64,000 bases of DNA from Thermoplasmata archaeon (GCA_015063125.1 SUTB01000002.1:28720-92719), one strand, 5' to 3'. Shown: positions 1 to 9,796, counted from the stretch's first letter. Made by a program: numbers and translations. The notes: generated from the sequence alone by a model not told the origin.

Positions 1-20
1 GGGGGGGGGGGGGGGGGGGG
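1..20. other. Poly-G run at sequence edge
   Basis: Twenty consecutive G bases open the window. The reading frame of the neighbouring DUF3800 gene runs straight into them without a stop codon. This is best explained as assembly or sequencing padding at a contig end and not as biology. Confidence 0.7.
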
Positions 21-835
21 ATCACTTCTCCCACCATCCTTGTTATTTGACGACTTCGATCGCGTCGTTCTAACTCATTAAAAATCTTTTTAAAACCTAC
101 ACCTTCAATCTTTCCATTTTTGTCGCAATGCAATACAGGATACAGGTATTTTTTGAATGCTTCACTTTTTTCCCTGTCGGCATCGATATAAATTCCATCT
201 GCCACATAATTCAATGCATAATTGGAAATTAAATCTGCAATCTGTAATTCTGCCCAATCGTGTGACAAGCCACCTAAAATATGTGGTACAATGGTGCAGT
301 TGAGCTTCTTATGATCATGCGGATTCGTATATGATCCCGTTATAGCACTAAAATCAGCTAATTCATTATTATCAGAAAGATCCCAGACCAGCAAGTTAAG
401 CATGTCTTTAGTTCTTTTATAATTTAGAGAAATCGATATGCGTTCTAATAGCAACTCCCTGGCAATATCCTTAGCTTGCAATCCATTTTTAACATTGGAA
501 GCTGTAAACTTTTTTTCTAATCTCTTTATCGCAGGTGACATATTAGAAGCGGTCACAAAAACAATCATATTGTACCTTAATATCAGATCGGAAATATCTT
601 TAGCAACAGACATCTTGTCAACTCCAGGATTTAAATGATTCCTAGAAATGTCCGTCCCTTTCAGTTCTCTATTATAGAGTCTCATATTTTTCTTTGTTAT
701 AGCGTGTAATTCTTCCGTTATTTTCTAATGATTGTCCAAACTTGATAATACTCCAACAGTCACCCAATAATTGACCTTTCCTTTACTCTTTGAACCACTG
801 CCGGATTCATCCATGAAAACGATGTTACACTCCAT
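21..835 (-). CDS. DUF3800 protein, 3' end missing, in-frame TAG
   Basis: Read on the minus strand from ATG at 835, the protein begins MECNIVFMDESGSGSKSKGK. The early acidic D-E-S-G motif and the later lysine-rich L-K-G-T motif are typical of DUF3800 proteins, a predicted metal-dependent nuclease-like family often found with mobile elements. A TAG codon at 727-725, about 36 codons in, interrupts a frame that otherwise stays open and family-like for some 230 codons. In an organism that uses pyrrolysine this TAG could be read through; otherwise the gene is broken. The end is lost in the poly-G edge. Codon use is A+T-rich, unlike the ATP synthase genes nearby. The family call is fairly firm; whether the gene is functional is open. 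Confidence 0.7.
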
Positions 836-1055
836 TTTGTCAATCTTCTAAATCTTGATTAGAAACATCACAAATATATATCGTGTGATGGAATGACTAT
901 ATGGAGGAGGGAGAACGGGTTTCACCTGTTAGGCCCTGCTCCGTATTATTCTGTTTCTACTGTTAAATTCGATAAGAATAGACTCTGTTCGTGACATATA
1001 CAATTATCAGGATCAGATTCTTGAAGCCATATCAAGATGGGTCGAGTAAACATAT

Positions 1056-1086
1056 TTCCCCCGTAAAAACGGGGGAATACTTTTTT
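1056..1086 (+). terminator. Intrinsic terminator-like hairpin
   Basis: A perfect 9-bp stem, ttcccccgt paired with acgggggaa, has an AAAA loop (1056-1077) and is followed within four bases by a run of six T (1081-1086). The T run makes it a plus-strand terminator. No plus-strand protein gene lies upstream in 836-1055. That stretch has an AT-rich box near 871-882 but no recognisable RNA family, so the terminated transcript is unknown. Confidence 0.5.
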
Positions 1087-1178
1087 CAATACAACTATGA
1101 AATGTTTTCCAGAGATTCAAAGTGATTTTTCCCATTGTTTTACTGTAGTAGAATAGGATCCTTTGAATAGCAAGGGGT

Positions 1179-1197
1179 GCCGGCCCTTCGGGCCGGC
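1179..1197 (-). terminator. GC-rich hairpin after ATP synthase operon
   Basis: A perfect inverted repeat, gccggccc and gggccggc, with a 3-base loop lies 24 bases beyond the last gene of the minus-strand ATP synthase operon. There is no T run, so it may act as a weak terminator or as a 3' mRNA stabiliser. Confidence 0.4.
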
Positions 1198-1220
1198 TGG
1201 AAGATGATTGATAAAGGTGT

Positions 1221-1367
1221 TTACTGGCCCGTGTACAGTACCCAGATGATGAGGAAGACTCCGATCATGAGCATGCTGTAAGCGACTATCCAGACGATAT
1301 TGAAGGCCTTCTTGAACTTCTTCGGGTCCTCCGTTATCTCCTCGTAGCGCTCCTCCAGCGATTTCAT
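1221..1367 (-). CDS. 48-residue single-span membrane protein, last gene of the ATP synthase operon
   Basis: The reading frame gives a charged, lysine- and glutamate-rich N-terminus (MKSLEERYEEITEDPKKFKK), one hydrophobic span of about 22 residues and a short tail ending YTGQ. It starts 13 bases after the stop of atpD and has a GAGG element upstream, so it is very likely co-transcribed. In Methanosarcina the homologous operon ends with a small gene, ahaG, directly after ahaD. The position and small size match, but sequence homology could not be tested. It may be an ATP synthase accessory peptide. Confidence 0.6.
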   Translation of the reverse strand: MKSLEERYEEITEDPKKFKKAFNIVWIVAYSMLMIGVFLIIWVLYTGQ

Positions 1368-1380
1368 GATCTTCGCCTCA

Positions 1381-2010
1381 TCATGCCTTCTTCAGGTGCT
1401 TGAGCCTTGTGGTGTTCTCTCTTTCCATCTCTTCGAGACTGAATTTGATGAACCTTTCGGACTCCTGGAGCTCGGGAATGATCTTGAACTCGAGTGCGTT
1501 GACTCTCCTCTTGGTCTTCTCGATCTCATCCAGCAGTTTCTTCATGGTGGTCTCGACCTCTGCGGCGCGGACGATCGTCTCGAGCAGTTTCTCGAATGCG
1601 ATCGAAGCGGCCTCGATGTAGGCCGAGGTGGAGATGACTCCGTATCCCTTCTCAGTCATGAGGACGTGGATGTGGTCCGCCTCCACCTTGGGAACGACCA
1701 TTCCCATGATGCTCTTGCTGGTTACATTGACCTGCGGGTCTGCCTTGAGGGCATATGCCGCGGATTTCACGGCGACCTCTCCCTCTACCGCACGGGCTAT
1801 GGTGATGGTGCGCATGGCGTACTCGTAATCCGAGCTGACGCCGGCACGCATCTGCCTGGCCTTCTCCAGGATGTCGAAGAACTCGATGATGAGACCGTCT
1901 CTCTTCATCTTCAGGACCTTGTGACCGCCTTGGGTCAGTTTGATCCTGCTCTTCAGCTGGAGCAGTACCGAACGGTTGGGGGTGACATCGTGTGCTCCCA
2001 CGGATATCAA
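1381..2010 (-). CDS. atpD: A-type ATP synthase subunit D (central stalk)
   Basis: This is the long coiled-coil rotor subunit of the A1 domain, which couples ring rotation to the catalytic heads. The protein has the family N-terminal pattern D-V-T-P-N-R-S-V-L followed by long heptad-rich helices at both ends and a short central region. Its length of about 209 residues is normal. The gene follows atpB with a small overlap. The first codon at 2010 is TTG overlapping the atpB stop; a GTG at 2001 is an alternative start. It belongs to the H-I-K-E-C-F-A-B-D operon. Confidence 0.93.
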   Translation of the reverse strand: MISVGAHDVTPNRSVLLQLKSRIKLTQGGHKVLKMKRDGLIIEFFDILEKARQMRAGVSSDYEYAMRTITIARAVEGEVAVKSAAYALKADPQVNVTSKSIMGMVVPKVEADHIHVLMTEKGYGVISTSAYIEAASIAFEKLLETIVRAAEVETTMKKLLDEIEKTKRRVNALEFKIIPELQESERFIKFSLEEMERENTTRLKHLKKA

Positions 2011-3518
2011 GCCTTCTTGGGCAGGTACTTGTCGATGTACTTACGGCTGATCCTTGTGATCTGGTCCAGATCGAGGGCGGTGAATAGCTCCCAACCGAGG
2101 TCGAGGGTCTGCTCGATGGAACGGTCCTCCTCGGCTCCCTGCCTGACGAAGCGGTCCTCGAACAGGTCAGCGAACTCCAGGAGCTTCCTGTCCTTTGCGG
2201 ACAGCGAGTCCTTTCCGACGATGGCGACCAGTCCACGGAGGTCCTTACCCTCTGCGTATGCCGCATAGAGCTGATCGGAGACTCCCTTGTGGTCCTCACG
2301 GGTCCTTCCCTCTCCGGTTCCTCCTCCCATCAGACGGCTGAGTGAGGATGAAACGTTGACTGGCGGGTAGATACCGTTCCTGTGGAGGTCCATGGACAGA
2401 ACGATCTGTCCCTCGGTGATGTATCCGGACAGGTCAGGGATCGGGTGGGTGATGTCTCCACCGGGCATCGAAAGGATGGGGATCTGAGTGATCGATCCCT
2501 TCTTGCCCTTGATCCTTCCTGCACGCTCGTACAGCTGTGCGAGGTCGGTGTACATGTAACCGGGGTATCCACGCCTTCCGGGCACCTCTTCACGGGCTGC
2601 TCCGATCTGACGGAGAGCCTCACAGTAGTTGGTGATATCGGTCATGATGACCAGCACCTGCATACCGAGGTCGAAAGCCATGTACTCGGCTGTGGTCAGA
2701 CCGAGACGGGGTGTCAGGGTACGCTCCACAGCGGGGTCGTCTGCGAGGTTCAGGAAGACCACTGCGTTCTTCAGTGCACCGGTCCTCTCGAACTCCTTCA
2801 TGAACATCTGCTTCTCTTCGTTGGTGATTCCCATCGCGATGAACACGACAGCGAACTCCTCGTTCTCTCCGCGGACCTTTGCCTGACGAGCGATCTGAAG
2901 AGCGATCTCGTTGTGGGGAAGTCCGGATGCGGAGAAGATAGGAAGCTTCTGTCCCCTGACCAGGGTGTTCATTCCGTCGATGGTTGAGATTCCTGTCTGG
3001 ATGAAATCCGACGGGGAGTCCCTTGCCCACGGGTTGATAGCGGCTCCGTTGATCTCCAGCTCCTTCTCGGGCACGATGGGTGCTCCTCCGTCCAGAGGCT
3101 GTCCGGATCCAGAGAGAATCCTTCCGAGCATGTCCTTGGACACGGGCATCTTCATGGTGTCGCCGAGGAACCTGACGGATGCGTCCCTGTCGATTCCGGA
3201 TGTTCCCTCGAACACCTGGACGACGACGACCTCATCCGAGGAGTCCAGAACCTGTCCCCTCCTTGTCGTTCCATCGGAGAGCCTGATGTTGACCATCTCT
3301 TTGTATCCGACGGGCTCTGTCTTCTTGACGTAGATCAGAGGTCCGGCGATCTGGGAGACTGTCTTGTACTCTTTGCTGATCTTTGCCTCGACCTTCTTGG
3401 CTACAGGCTTGGTCGCCTTTGCTGCAGTCTTCGTTACCTTCTTGGCTGCTGCGGGTTTCGCTGCCTTCTTGGCTGCGGGTTTCGCTGCGGCCGTCTTTGC
3501 TTTTGCTGCTGCCATCAT
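2007..3518 (-). CDS. atpB: A-type ATP synthase subunit B with Ala/Lys-rich N-terminal tail
   Basis: This is the non-catalytic nucleotide-binding subunit of the A1 hexamer. The body is typical from about residue 50 ([13 protein letters not shown]) to the end, including the region around ITNYCEALR and the [10 protein letters not shown] segment. Ahead of it lies an unusual tail of about 48 residues built almost only of Ala, Lys, Pro, Thr and Val, with repeated AAKP/AAKK units, resembling histone H1-like or basic linker peptides. Archaeal B subunits usually have about 460 residues; this one has about 503. The frame could open with GTG at 3524, but ATG at 3518 or 3515 has the better-spaced GGAG. 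No internal start after the tail is obvious, so the tail is probably translated. Confidence 0.93.
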   Translation of the reverse strand: MMAAAKAKTAAAKPAAKKAAKPAAAKKVTKTAAKATKPVAKKVEAKISKEYKTVSQIAGPLIYVKKTEPVGYKEMVNIRLSDGTTRRGQVLDSSDEVVVVQVFEGTSGIDRDASVRFLGDTMKMPVSKDMLGRILSGSGQPLDGGAPIVPEKELEINGAAINPWARDSPSDFIQTGISTIDGMNTLVRGQKLPIFSASGLPHNEIALQIARQAKVRGENEEFAVVFIAMGITNEEKQMFMKEFERTGALKNAVVFLNLADDPAVERTLTPRLGLTTAEYMAFDLGMQVLVIMTDITNYCEALRQIGAAREEVPGRRGYPGYMYTDLAQLYERAGRIKGKKGSITQIPILSMPGGDITHPIPDLSGYITEGQIVLSMDLHRNGIYPPVNVSSSLSRLMGGGTGEGRTREDHKGVSDQLYAAYAEGKDLRGLVAIVGKDSLSAKDRKLLEFADLFEDRFVRQGAEEDRSIEQTLDLGWELFTALDLDQITRISRKYIDKYLPKKA

Positions 3519-3520
3519 AA

Positions 3521-5248
3521 TCACGCTCCAAGCTCCGCGAACTGCTTGTCCATGTCTGCGTCTACAGCCTCGAGCTCCTCGTCAACGTTGGGCTCGTACT
3601 TGGACTGGTTGAATCTCGTCCTCACGGGGAGGTATGCGATCTTGTCGACGGCTGCGCCTGCCTGCAGAGCCTTCTCCGACATGTCGGAGTACTTCTTGAT
3701 CAGGGTCAGCATCTTGTACTGCCTGTTGAGGGGGCAGTAACAGTCGACGGGGTCGTATGCGTTCTGCTGGAGGAAGATCTCACGAATCATCTTTGCGACC
3801 TCGAGTGTGATCTTCTGCTCGTCGGGCAGAGAGTCGGAACCGACCATCTGGACGACGTCCTGCAGCTCGGCCTCCTTCTGGAGGGTCTTCATGGCCCATG
3901 CCTTCAGCGCGGGGTAGTCCTCTGCGACGTTGGCCTTGAACCAGTCGAGCAGCTGCCTGTCGTACATGGTGTACGATGTCAGCCAGTTGATTGTGGGGAA
4001 GTGCCTCCTCTCACGGAGCTTGGTGTCCAGTGCCCAGAAGACACGTACGATACGCAGTGTGTTCTGAGTGACGGGCTCCGAAAGGTCTCCTCCGGGAGGT
4101 GAAACCGCTCCGATAACGGAAACGGATCCGTCTCCTCCGCTGAGCACCTTGGCCCTTGCGGCACGCTCGTAGAACTCGGAGAGACGTCCTGCAAGGTATG
4201 CGGGGTATCCCTCTTCTCCGGGCATCTCTTCCAGCCTGGAGGAGATCTCACGCATTGCCTCTGCCCACCTGGAGGTGGAGTCGGCCATGAGTGCGACGTT
4301 GTAGCCCATGTCCCTGAAGTACTCGGCGATGGTCATTCCAGTGTAAACGGAAGCCTCACGAGCTGCCACAGGCATGTTGGAGGTGTTCGCGATGAGAACG
4401 GTCCTCTTCATGAGCTTCATTCCTGTCCTGGGGTCCTCGAGTTCGGGGAACTCTGTCAGAACCTCGGTCATCTCGTTTCCACGCTCACCGCATCCGATGT
4501 AGACCACGATCTCGGCATCGGAGTACTTTGCGAGGGACTGCTGTGTGACAGTCTTTCCGGTTCCGAATGCTCCGGGGATTGCGGCTGCTCCTCCCTTTGC
4601 GAGGGGGAACATCGTGTCCAGGACACGGAGTCCAGTGACCAGGGGGATGTCGGGCTGGTACTTCTCGGCGACGGGCCTGGGGTTACGGACGGGCCAGTAC
4701 TGCATCATGCAGACGTCCTTTCCGGCGATCTTGGCAACTGTTTCGTCGATGGTGAACTTTCCGGTAGAGATCGAGTCGACCTTTCCGTTGAGTCCGATGG
4801 GGACCATGATCTTGTGGAGGATAGGTCCCTCCTGGACGGTACCGATGACCATTCCCTCGGAGACCTCGTCTCCCTTCTTCACTGTGGGGTTGAACTCCCA
4901 TTTCTTCTTGTGATCCAATCCAGGTGCGGCGACTCCACGGAAAATGAAGTCTCCCATCTTCTCCCTCAGAACGGGGAGAGGCCTCTGGATTCCGTCGTAA
5001 ACGGATTCCAAGAGTCCGGGACCGAGCTCAACGGACAGGGGCTTTCCTGTGTTTGTGACAGGCTCTCCCGGTTTGACGTTGTCTGTGTCCTCATAGACCT
5101 GGATGATGGAGTACTCGCCGACGATTTTGATGACCTCTCCCATCAGTTGCTCCTTTCCAACGTGTACGACATCGTACATCTTGGGTGAGATTCCTGTGGC
5201 GGTCACGACAGGTCCGGCGACCCTGTAAATTACACCTTCAGTGCTCAT
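3521..5248 (-). CDS. atpA: A-type ATP synthase catalytic subunit A
   Basis: This subunit catalyses ATP synthesis or hydrolysis in the A1 head. The start ([19 protein letters not shown]) and the P-loop ([14 protein letters not shown], about residues 224-237) are diagnostic, as are the long A-type insertion before the nucleotide-binding domain and the motif [20 protein letters not shown]. Its length of 575 residues is normal and no intein is present. It starts immediately after the atpF stop and is followed closely by atpB, so translation is probably coupled. Confidence 0.97.
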   Translation of the reverse strand: MSTEGVIYRVAGPVVTATGISPKMYDVVHVGKEQLMGEVIKIVGEYSIIQVYEDTDNVKPGEPVTNTGKPLSVELGPGLLESVYDGIQRPLPVLREKMGDFIFRGVAAPGLDHKKKWEFNPTVKKGDEVSEGMVIGTVQEGPILHKIMVPIGLNGKVDSISTGKFTIDETVAKIAGKDVCMMQYWPVRNPRPVAEKYQPDIPLVTGLRVLDTMFPLAKGGAAAIPGAFGTGKTVTQQSLAKYSDAEIVVYIGCGERGNEMTEVLTEFPELEDPRTGMKLMKRTVLIANTSNMPVAAREASVYTGMTIAEYFRDMGYNVALMADSTSRWAEAMREISSRLEEMPGEEGYPAYLAGRLSEFYERAARAKVLSGGDGSVSVIGAVSPPGGDLSEPVTQNTLRIVRVFWALDTKLRERRHFPTINWLTSYTMYDRQLLDWFKANVAEDYPALKAWAMKTLQKEAELQDVVQMVGSDSLPDEQKITLEVAKMIREIFLQQNAYDPVDCYCPLNRQYKMLTLIKKYSDMSEKALQAGAAVDKIAYLPVRTRFNQSKYEPNVDEELEAVDADMDKQFAELGA

Positions 5249-5554
5249 TCAATCATCCTCATTTTTGTATAAATCTACGCCAATCGCCCTCTTGACCTTC
5301 TCGCGGAGATCGTCATCCGATCCTCCGACGGCCACCACGACGGGCTGGATGGACTCCAGGACCCTGTGCCTCATGTTGAAGGGGAGATTGTCGAGGTCCT
5401 TCGCATCTACTGCGAGGATACCGATTGTAGGCTGGGACAATGCGTCCAGCATCTTTTCTTGATAGTTTTCTTGGTCGGCTACGAATACGCGCCTGATTCC
5501 GGCAAGCCTGAATCCGAGTGTGAACTCCTCACTGCCTATAACTGCGATTTCCAT
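5249..5554 (-). CDS. atpF: A-type ATP synthase subunit F
   Basis: This is a small central-stalk subunit of about 101 residues with a Rossmann-like fold. The start MEIAVIGSEEFTLGFRLAGI is characteristic, with the conserved GF-RLAG pattern. Its ATG overlaps the atpC stop by one base (TGATG) and its stop abuts the atpA start, as expected for this operon. Confidence 0.93.
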   Translation of the reverse strand: MEIAVIGSEEFTLGFRLAGIRRVFVADQENYQEKMLDALSQPTIGILAVDAKDLDNLPFNMRHRVLESIQPVVVAVGGSDDDLREKVKRAIGVDLYKNEDD

Positions 5555-6609
5555 CAGATCACCAGCAATCCTTTGATCGTTTCCTTGTCGAGTCCGCTCT
5601 CGATTCCCCTCGCGATCGTCCTGATGTTCCTTACCTCGTTCTCGATGCCGATCATGTAATCGACGGCGGGTAGGATGGACAGAGGGTATTCCTTCGCGAA
5701 CTTCTTGGATTCCTCGATCTCGTATTTCTTCATCTTCAGGATAAGGTCGCGGACGGTCATGTCCCCGGCCTCTACCAGTTCCTTGAAGTAATCGTAGAAG
5801 TCGAGCTGTGCGAGGTCGGAGTAAGTGTCCTTGACGGTCTCCGCGTCTGCCAGCTGTTTGGCGAACTTCATATCGATCTGCTTTCCTCCGGGGATGACGT
5901 AATCCATGACCTTGTCACCGGTTACGCCCTCGACCTTCAGCTTGAGGATGGTCTCCAGGTTCTTCATGTCGACGACCCTCCTGATGTAATCCGAGAACAT
6001 ACGTGTCGGAAGGGAGGTTGTCGGGATGACCCTGATGAGCCTCTCGTACTGGACCTTGTCGAGGTAATCCTCGATCCTGCCGAGGGTTCCGGTCTGCTTG
6101 TAATCCGCCAGAAGATCGGCGGGAAGCGGGATGGCCTCGGCCTTGCAGTAAGCAGTCAATATCTCTTCGCTCGACTCGAGCGATATGAGTCTCTCTAATT
6201 CTTCGGCGCCCATATTGCCAGCGGGGACCAGATCTGCTCTGATGTTGTCCACTGACAGACCATATGACTTTCCACGCAGGATGACCTTCACGTTCCAGTT
6301 GTCCCACTTCTGCAGGTATGACGCGAGGAGGGTGTAAAGCTCTCCCTGTGCTCCCTGGAGAAGGGACTTGCAGGTGTCCGCAAGGTACATGTAGGTCGCA
6401 CGCTCGACGAGGTCGACTCCCTCGGTCTTATCAGCGAGCTCCGTGACTTCCTTGGCGTATCCTGCCTCGGAGGTGAAACGGGCCAGTTCGCTGACACCGA
6501 GCTGCAACATCTTGTTGTAGTCATCCTCCTTGATCAGGAGCGCCTTCATCGCTTTCGCTCTGGTGGCGGTGTATGCGTAGTTGCCTTTGTTCTTACCGCG
6601 CCCGAACAT
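5554..6609 (-). CDS. atpC: A-type ATP synthase subunit C
   Basis: This is the subunit that links the central rotor shaft to the membrane c-ring (the d/C family), about 351 residues and largely alpha-helical. The frame is open further upstream to 6660, but the ATG at 6609 (MFGRGKNKGNYAYTATRAKAM) is preceded by GGGTGA at proper spacing, which overlaps the atpE stop, and the NYAYTATRAKAM segment is the usual beginning of the family. Its position between atpE and atpF confirms the call. Confidence 0.92.
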   Translation of the reverse strand: MFGRGKNKGNYAYTATRAKAMKALLIKEDDYNKMLQLGVSELARFTSEAGYAKEVTELADKTEGVDLVERATYMYLADTCKSLLQGAQGELYTLLASYLQKWDNWNVKVILRGKSYGLSVDNIRADLVPAGNMGAEELERLISLESSEEILTAYCKAEAIPLPADLLADYKQTGTLGRIEDYLDKVQYERLIRVIPTTSLPTRMFSDYIRRVVDMKNLETILKLKVEGVTGDKVMDYVIPGGKQIDMKFAKQLADAETVKDTYSDLAQLDFYDYFKELVEAGDMTVRDLILKMKKYEIEESKKFAKEYPLSILPAVDYMIGIENEVRNIRTIARGIESGLDKETIKGLLVI

Positions 6610-6614
6610 TTGCT

Positions 6615-7172
6615 TCACCCGAAGAGAATGTCGGACACGTTCTTGATGCCGCGGTCCCAAACCGTGCGGAGAAGAGCGGAGTACTGCATGTCGATCTCGA
6701 TCTGGCCGTCCTCACTCTGGAGGATGAGACCTGCCTTGATCCTGCTGTCCTTCTCGACCTTCTTGACACCGAGGTCCTTCGCCGTGAACTTGTCGTTCTC
6801 GGAGATGATGGCCTTGGGTTCGGGGATGATGGTCTTGGCGGCATTCACCATGTTCTTGTAGTGCTTCAGCTTCTGTTCGGCTGATGCACCCTCGAGCTCG
6901 GCGAGTGTCTCGTCGAAGACCTCGGAGAGGACCTCCTTCTTCTTGGCAAGGACGATCTTCTTGCTCTCCAGCTCTGCGCTGGAGACTTCCTGACGGTCCA
7001 TGCGGTCGATGGTGTCCGCGAGCCTCTTGTCTTCGCTTTCTTTCAACTCGGCGATCTTGGTCTCTGTCTCCGACTGGATGCGGGCGATCTCTGCGGCAGT
7101 CTCTGCCTGGATCTTCGCCACGGCCTCGTCGGAGATCGCCATGATCTCCGCAGTCACTTTGTCTAATGCCAT
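6615..7172 (-). CDS. atpE: A-type ATP synthase subunit E (peripheral stalk)
   Basis: This protein of about 185 residues has a long N-terminal coiled coil rich in Glu, Lys, Ala and Ile (DEAVAKIQAETAAEIARIQ) and a globular C-terminal half. With subunit H it forms the peripheral stalk. The ATG at 7172 has a GAGGT eight bases upstream and is preferred over the longer open frame that begins at 7196. Confidence 0.92.
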   Translation of the reverse strand: MALDKVTAEIMAISDEAVAKIQAETAAEIARIQSETETKIAELKESEDKRLADTIDRMDRQEVSSAELESKKIVLAKKKEVLSEVFDETLAELEGASAEQKLKHYKNMVNAAKTIIPEPKAIISENDKFTAKDLGVKKVEKDSRIKAGLILQSEDGQIEIDMQYSALLRTVWDRGIKNVSDILFG

Positions 7173-7192
7173 GAGATAACCTCGAGGCGTAA

Positions 7193-7432
7193 TCACAACT
7201 GACCGGGTAATACGAAGAGAGCGAGGATAGCAATGACCAGTCCGAAGATAACGACGGTCTCAGGAAGCACCATGAACATCAGTGCCTTTCCCATCATCTT
7301 GGGGTCCTCGGTGATTGCACCGACGGCTGCTGCTCCGATGTCTTTCTGGGCCATTCCTGTTCCCAGTCCAGCGAGTCCGACTGCAAGTCCTGCTCCAACT
7401 GCCATAAGTCCTAATCCAATTCCTTCTGCCAT
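7193..7432 (-). CDS. atpK: A-type ATP synthase subunit K (c-ring proteolipid)
   Basis: This is the membrane rotor subunit: 79 residues forming a single two-helix hairpin. The polar loop holds MAQKDIGAAAVGAITEDPK and the ion-binding carboxylate is Glu58 in the second helix (LPETVVIFGL). One carboxylate per hairpin suggests the ordinary 8-kDa form and not a duplicated proteolipid. I cannot tell from sequence alone whether H+ or Na+ is used. ATG 7432 with an AGAGG upstream is the likely start. Confidence 0.93.
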   Translation of the reverse strand: MAEGIGLGLMAVGAGLAVGLAGLGTGMAQKDIGAAAVGAITEDPKMMGKALMFMVLPETVVIFGLVIAILALFVLPGQL

Positions 7433-7434
7433 TT

Positions 7435-9459
7435 TCAAGCCTCTTTTACATTTTTATTTGATGAAACTGTTTTGTTGCGTTTGATTTTGAGGGGTGTGAA
7501 CTCCGTTCCGTCTCCCTCGTAGAACCTGACCATGAACTCGACGAGCTGCAACCTTAATGCGTGCAGTCCCGCGGACATAATTCCGAGAGTCCAAATCATG
7601 AGCTGGAAGAACACGAATGCGACGAATCCTACGATAAGTCCGAGGATACCGTCGAGTCCTCCTGCGATCATTCCGATCGAGATGTAGTTGAATGCCAATG
7701 CCATACCGGCCTTTGACATTCCGATCGCGACCAGACGAGTGTATGAAAGTATGTTTCCGACCGTGTCAGGAAGCTCGATGACGACCTTCATGACACCTTC
7801 TGCCTTCGCGTTGATGACGATACCGATCAACAATATCACCGCACCCACGCCGATGAATCCCATGTAGAGATCGTTCGGGAGGGGGCTGGAGGTGACGAGG
7901 TTGGTAGCGACTGCGTAACAGATGAAGACCAGTCCGACGAAGGTGAGGAACGCTCCTCCCTTCTCCATGAACCCGTGCTTGAATCCGAACTGCTTCGATT
8001 TGTTGTAAATCGCCAGTATGTATCCGAGGCTCAGGTGGACGATTCCGATGTAGACGGACAGCTTGAGCAGCATGCCCACGTACTCGGCTGAGATCTTGTG
8101 CACACCGTGTCCGCCGATCAACCATGTGAACGCCTTATCGAGGTTCTCAAGGCCGAGCAGGCTCTGCCACGTGTACTCCACGCCTTCTGCTTCACCAACG
8201 AAGTGCATTCCTAGGGCTTCTCCGAAGAAGAAGAAACCGAACACTGCGGCCCACAGGCCTCCGAAGAACAGGACAGTCGCGATAGCGCGCCAGTCCGGGT
8301 TCTTAGCGAACTTCAGACCGTATGCTCCCAGGATGATGAAGGGGATAGCGTATCCGATATCTCCTACCATGAATCCGAAGAACAGCGGGAGGAAGATCGC
8401 GATGAGCGTTGTGGGGTCCACCTCGTTGTACTTTGGTACCGACATCATCTTTGTCGGATATTCGAAATGCTTGCTAACTCTGCCGTGCTTCATCTTGGTG
8501 GGCACGACCTTGAAGCGGTCCTCGAACTTCTCCGATTCTTTCTCCTTCCTTCCACGGTTCTCTTCAACCTCGACGTATGTTGCGGGTATCTGCGACTCGA
8601 TGGTGAGCTTCACCATCTCCGCTCTGCTTGTAGGTACCCATGCGTCGACCAAGAACGTGTACTCTGAGGTGGCTATCCTGACGGGCAAAGTACCCTTGTC
8701 AGCCTCCGCAGCGAGTTCTTCATCGGATGCTCTGAGGAAATGTTTGTGCTTCTCAAAAAGAACCTCTGTTTCCTTCTGGACTACCTCTTGCTCCTTTGTC
8801 AAGCTGGCCAACTCTGTGTCGACCTTCTTGAGGGCAATAGAGACCGGTACCGGTTCCTCTGGAACGGGTATCTCGGAGAAACCGCACTCGGACAGGATGT
8901 TCTGGGCCTTGGCCCTGTCCTCGTTCCTGACGAAGACAGCTGCGACGCCGCCCTTCTTCTTGTCCATAGAGGTGAAGACCTCAGCGAAGTCCTTGAGGGA
9001 CTGTGTGGGGTCCTTCTCCACGGTTCCGACCATGGACACGATGCTCCTGTAACCGGAGTACATGTCGAGGTCTATCGGTAGTCTGGCAAGGAGATCAAGA
9101 TTCTTCTTCTTTGCGTTTAATTCGGTGATTCTCTGATTGAGATCATTCCTTCTGTCCAGAACGGCTTTGACCTCGCTCTCGACAGATTCGACGCTGTCAG
9201 ATGATATCTGGCTCCTGATTTCACTCTCTGAAATCGGTTGGGTCTTGGTATGCTTATTGATACCGAGATCCTTCTCCATCGCACGCACCTTCAGAAGCCT
9301 CTCGGCTGTCTTGGGTGAGTAGGGACGGGGCGTTCCGAGGGTGAAACCCTCATCCGCGTCGACGGTATGATCGATCAGGTGGATGTTCTCAAGCTCGTAC
9401 AGGAGATCAATCGTCTCGTCGAGACATGAGTTTGCACCCACAATCACGATTCTACTCAT
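7435..9459 (-). CDS. atpI: A-type ATP synthase subunit I (a subunit)
   Basis: This is the membrane stator subunit that forms the ion path against the c-ring. It has a soluble N-terminal half of about 350 residues with coiled coils, then a block of about seven or eight membrane helices (for example the segments LIAIFLPLFFGFMVGDIGYA and ILGLIVGFVAFVFFQLMIWT). The conserved motif around LSYTRLVAIGMSKAGMALAF carries the functional arginine of the a subunit. The frame opens at 9477, but the ATG at 9459 (MSRIVIVGANSC) fits the family start. The gene overlaps atpK by a few bases in its tail. Confidence 0.94.
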   Translation of the reverse strand: MSRIVIVGANSCLDETIDLLYELENIHLIDHTVDADEGFTLGTPRPYSPKTAERLLKVRAMEKDLGINKHTKTQPISESEIRSQISSDSVESVESEVKAVLDRRNDLNQRITELNAKKKNLDLLARLPIDLDMYSGYRSIVSMVGTVEKDPTQSLKDFAEVFTSMDKKKGGVAAVFVRNEDRAKAQNILSECGFSEIPVPEEPVPVSIALKKVDTELASLTKEQEVVQKETEVLFEKHKHFLRASDEELAAEADKGTLPVRIATSEYTFLVDAWVPTSRAEMVKLTIESQIPATYVEVEENRGRKEKESEKFEDRFKVVPTKMKHGRVSKHFEYPTKMMSVPKYNEVDPTTLIAIFLPLFFGFMVGDIGYAIPFIILGAYGLKFAKNPDWRAIATVLFFGGLWAAVFGFFFFGEALGMHFVGEAEGVEYTWQSLLGLENLDKAFTWLIGGHGVHKISAEYVGMLLKLSVYIGIVHLSLGYILAIYNKSKQFGFKHGFMEKGGAFLTFVGLVFICYAVATNLVTSSPLPNDLYMGFIGVGAVILLIGIVINAKAEGVMKVVIELPDTVGNILSYTRLVAIGMSKAGMALAFNYISIGMIAGGLDGILGLIVGFVAFVFFQLMIWTLGIMSAGLHALRLQLVEFMVRFYEGDGTEFTPLKIKRNKTVSSNKNVKEA

Positions 9460-9463
9460 CGAC

Positions 9464-9796
9464 TCAGGAAGAAACATTCAAAATCCTCTCAACTTCTTTT
9501 TTAAGGAATTTCTTTGCTTCCTCTTTCTTCGCCTTGGAACCGTAGTCGATCTTATCGGCTTCGGCCTTACCGCCAGCAAGCTTAGAATCATGCTGCTCGG
9601 CAAGCTTGTCCTTTTCCGCGGCTACTGCGGACTCGTAAGAGCTGCGCATCTGAGCTTCAGCGTCCTGAATTTTCTTCACAGAATCTCTGCGAGCTTCTGC
9701 GAGAGCTGCTTTCTGTTCGTCCTCGGCCTTTTTGACCTTGGCGTCAGCTTCCGCTTCCGCTTGTTTTATCTCCGTAAGTATTTCAGTCCGGCTCAA
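9464..9796 (-). CDS. atpH: A-type ATP synthase subunit H (peripheral stalk), TTG start
   Basis: This 110-residue protein is almost entirely coiled coil, with Ala/Glu/Lys heptads (EIKQAEAEADAKVKKAEDEQ) and a short C-terminal helix ending RILNVSS. It pairs with subunit E. It is the first gene of the operon and begins with TTG at 9796, preceded by GGGAGTG at good spacing; no ATG fits. The order H-I-K-E-C-F-A-B-D matches the archaeal aha operon. Confidence 0.88.
   Translation of the reverse strand: MSRTEILTEIKQAEAEADAKVKKAEDEQKAALAEARRDSVKKIQDAEAQMRSSYESAVAAEKDKLAEQHDSKLAGGKAEADKIDYGSKAKKEEAKKFLKKEVERILNVSS

Noticed and set aside
1366-2268. Long plus-strand frames opposite the ATP synthase genes
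   Set aside because: They are antisense shadows of atpD and atpB with unnatural composition and no promoter or ribosome-binding site.
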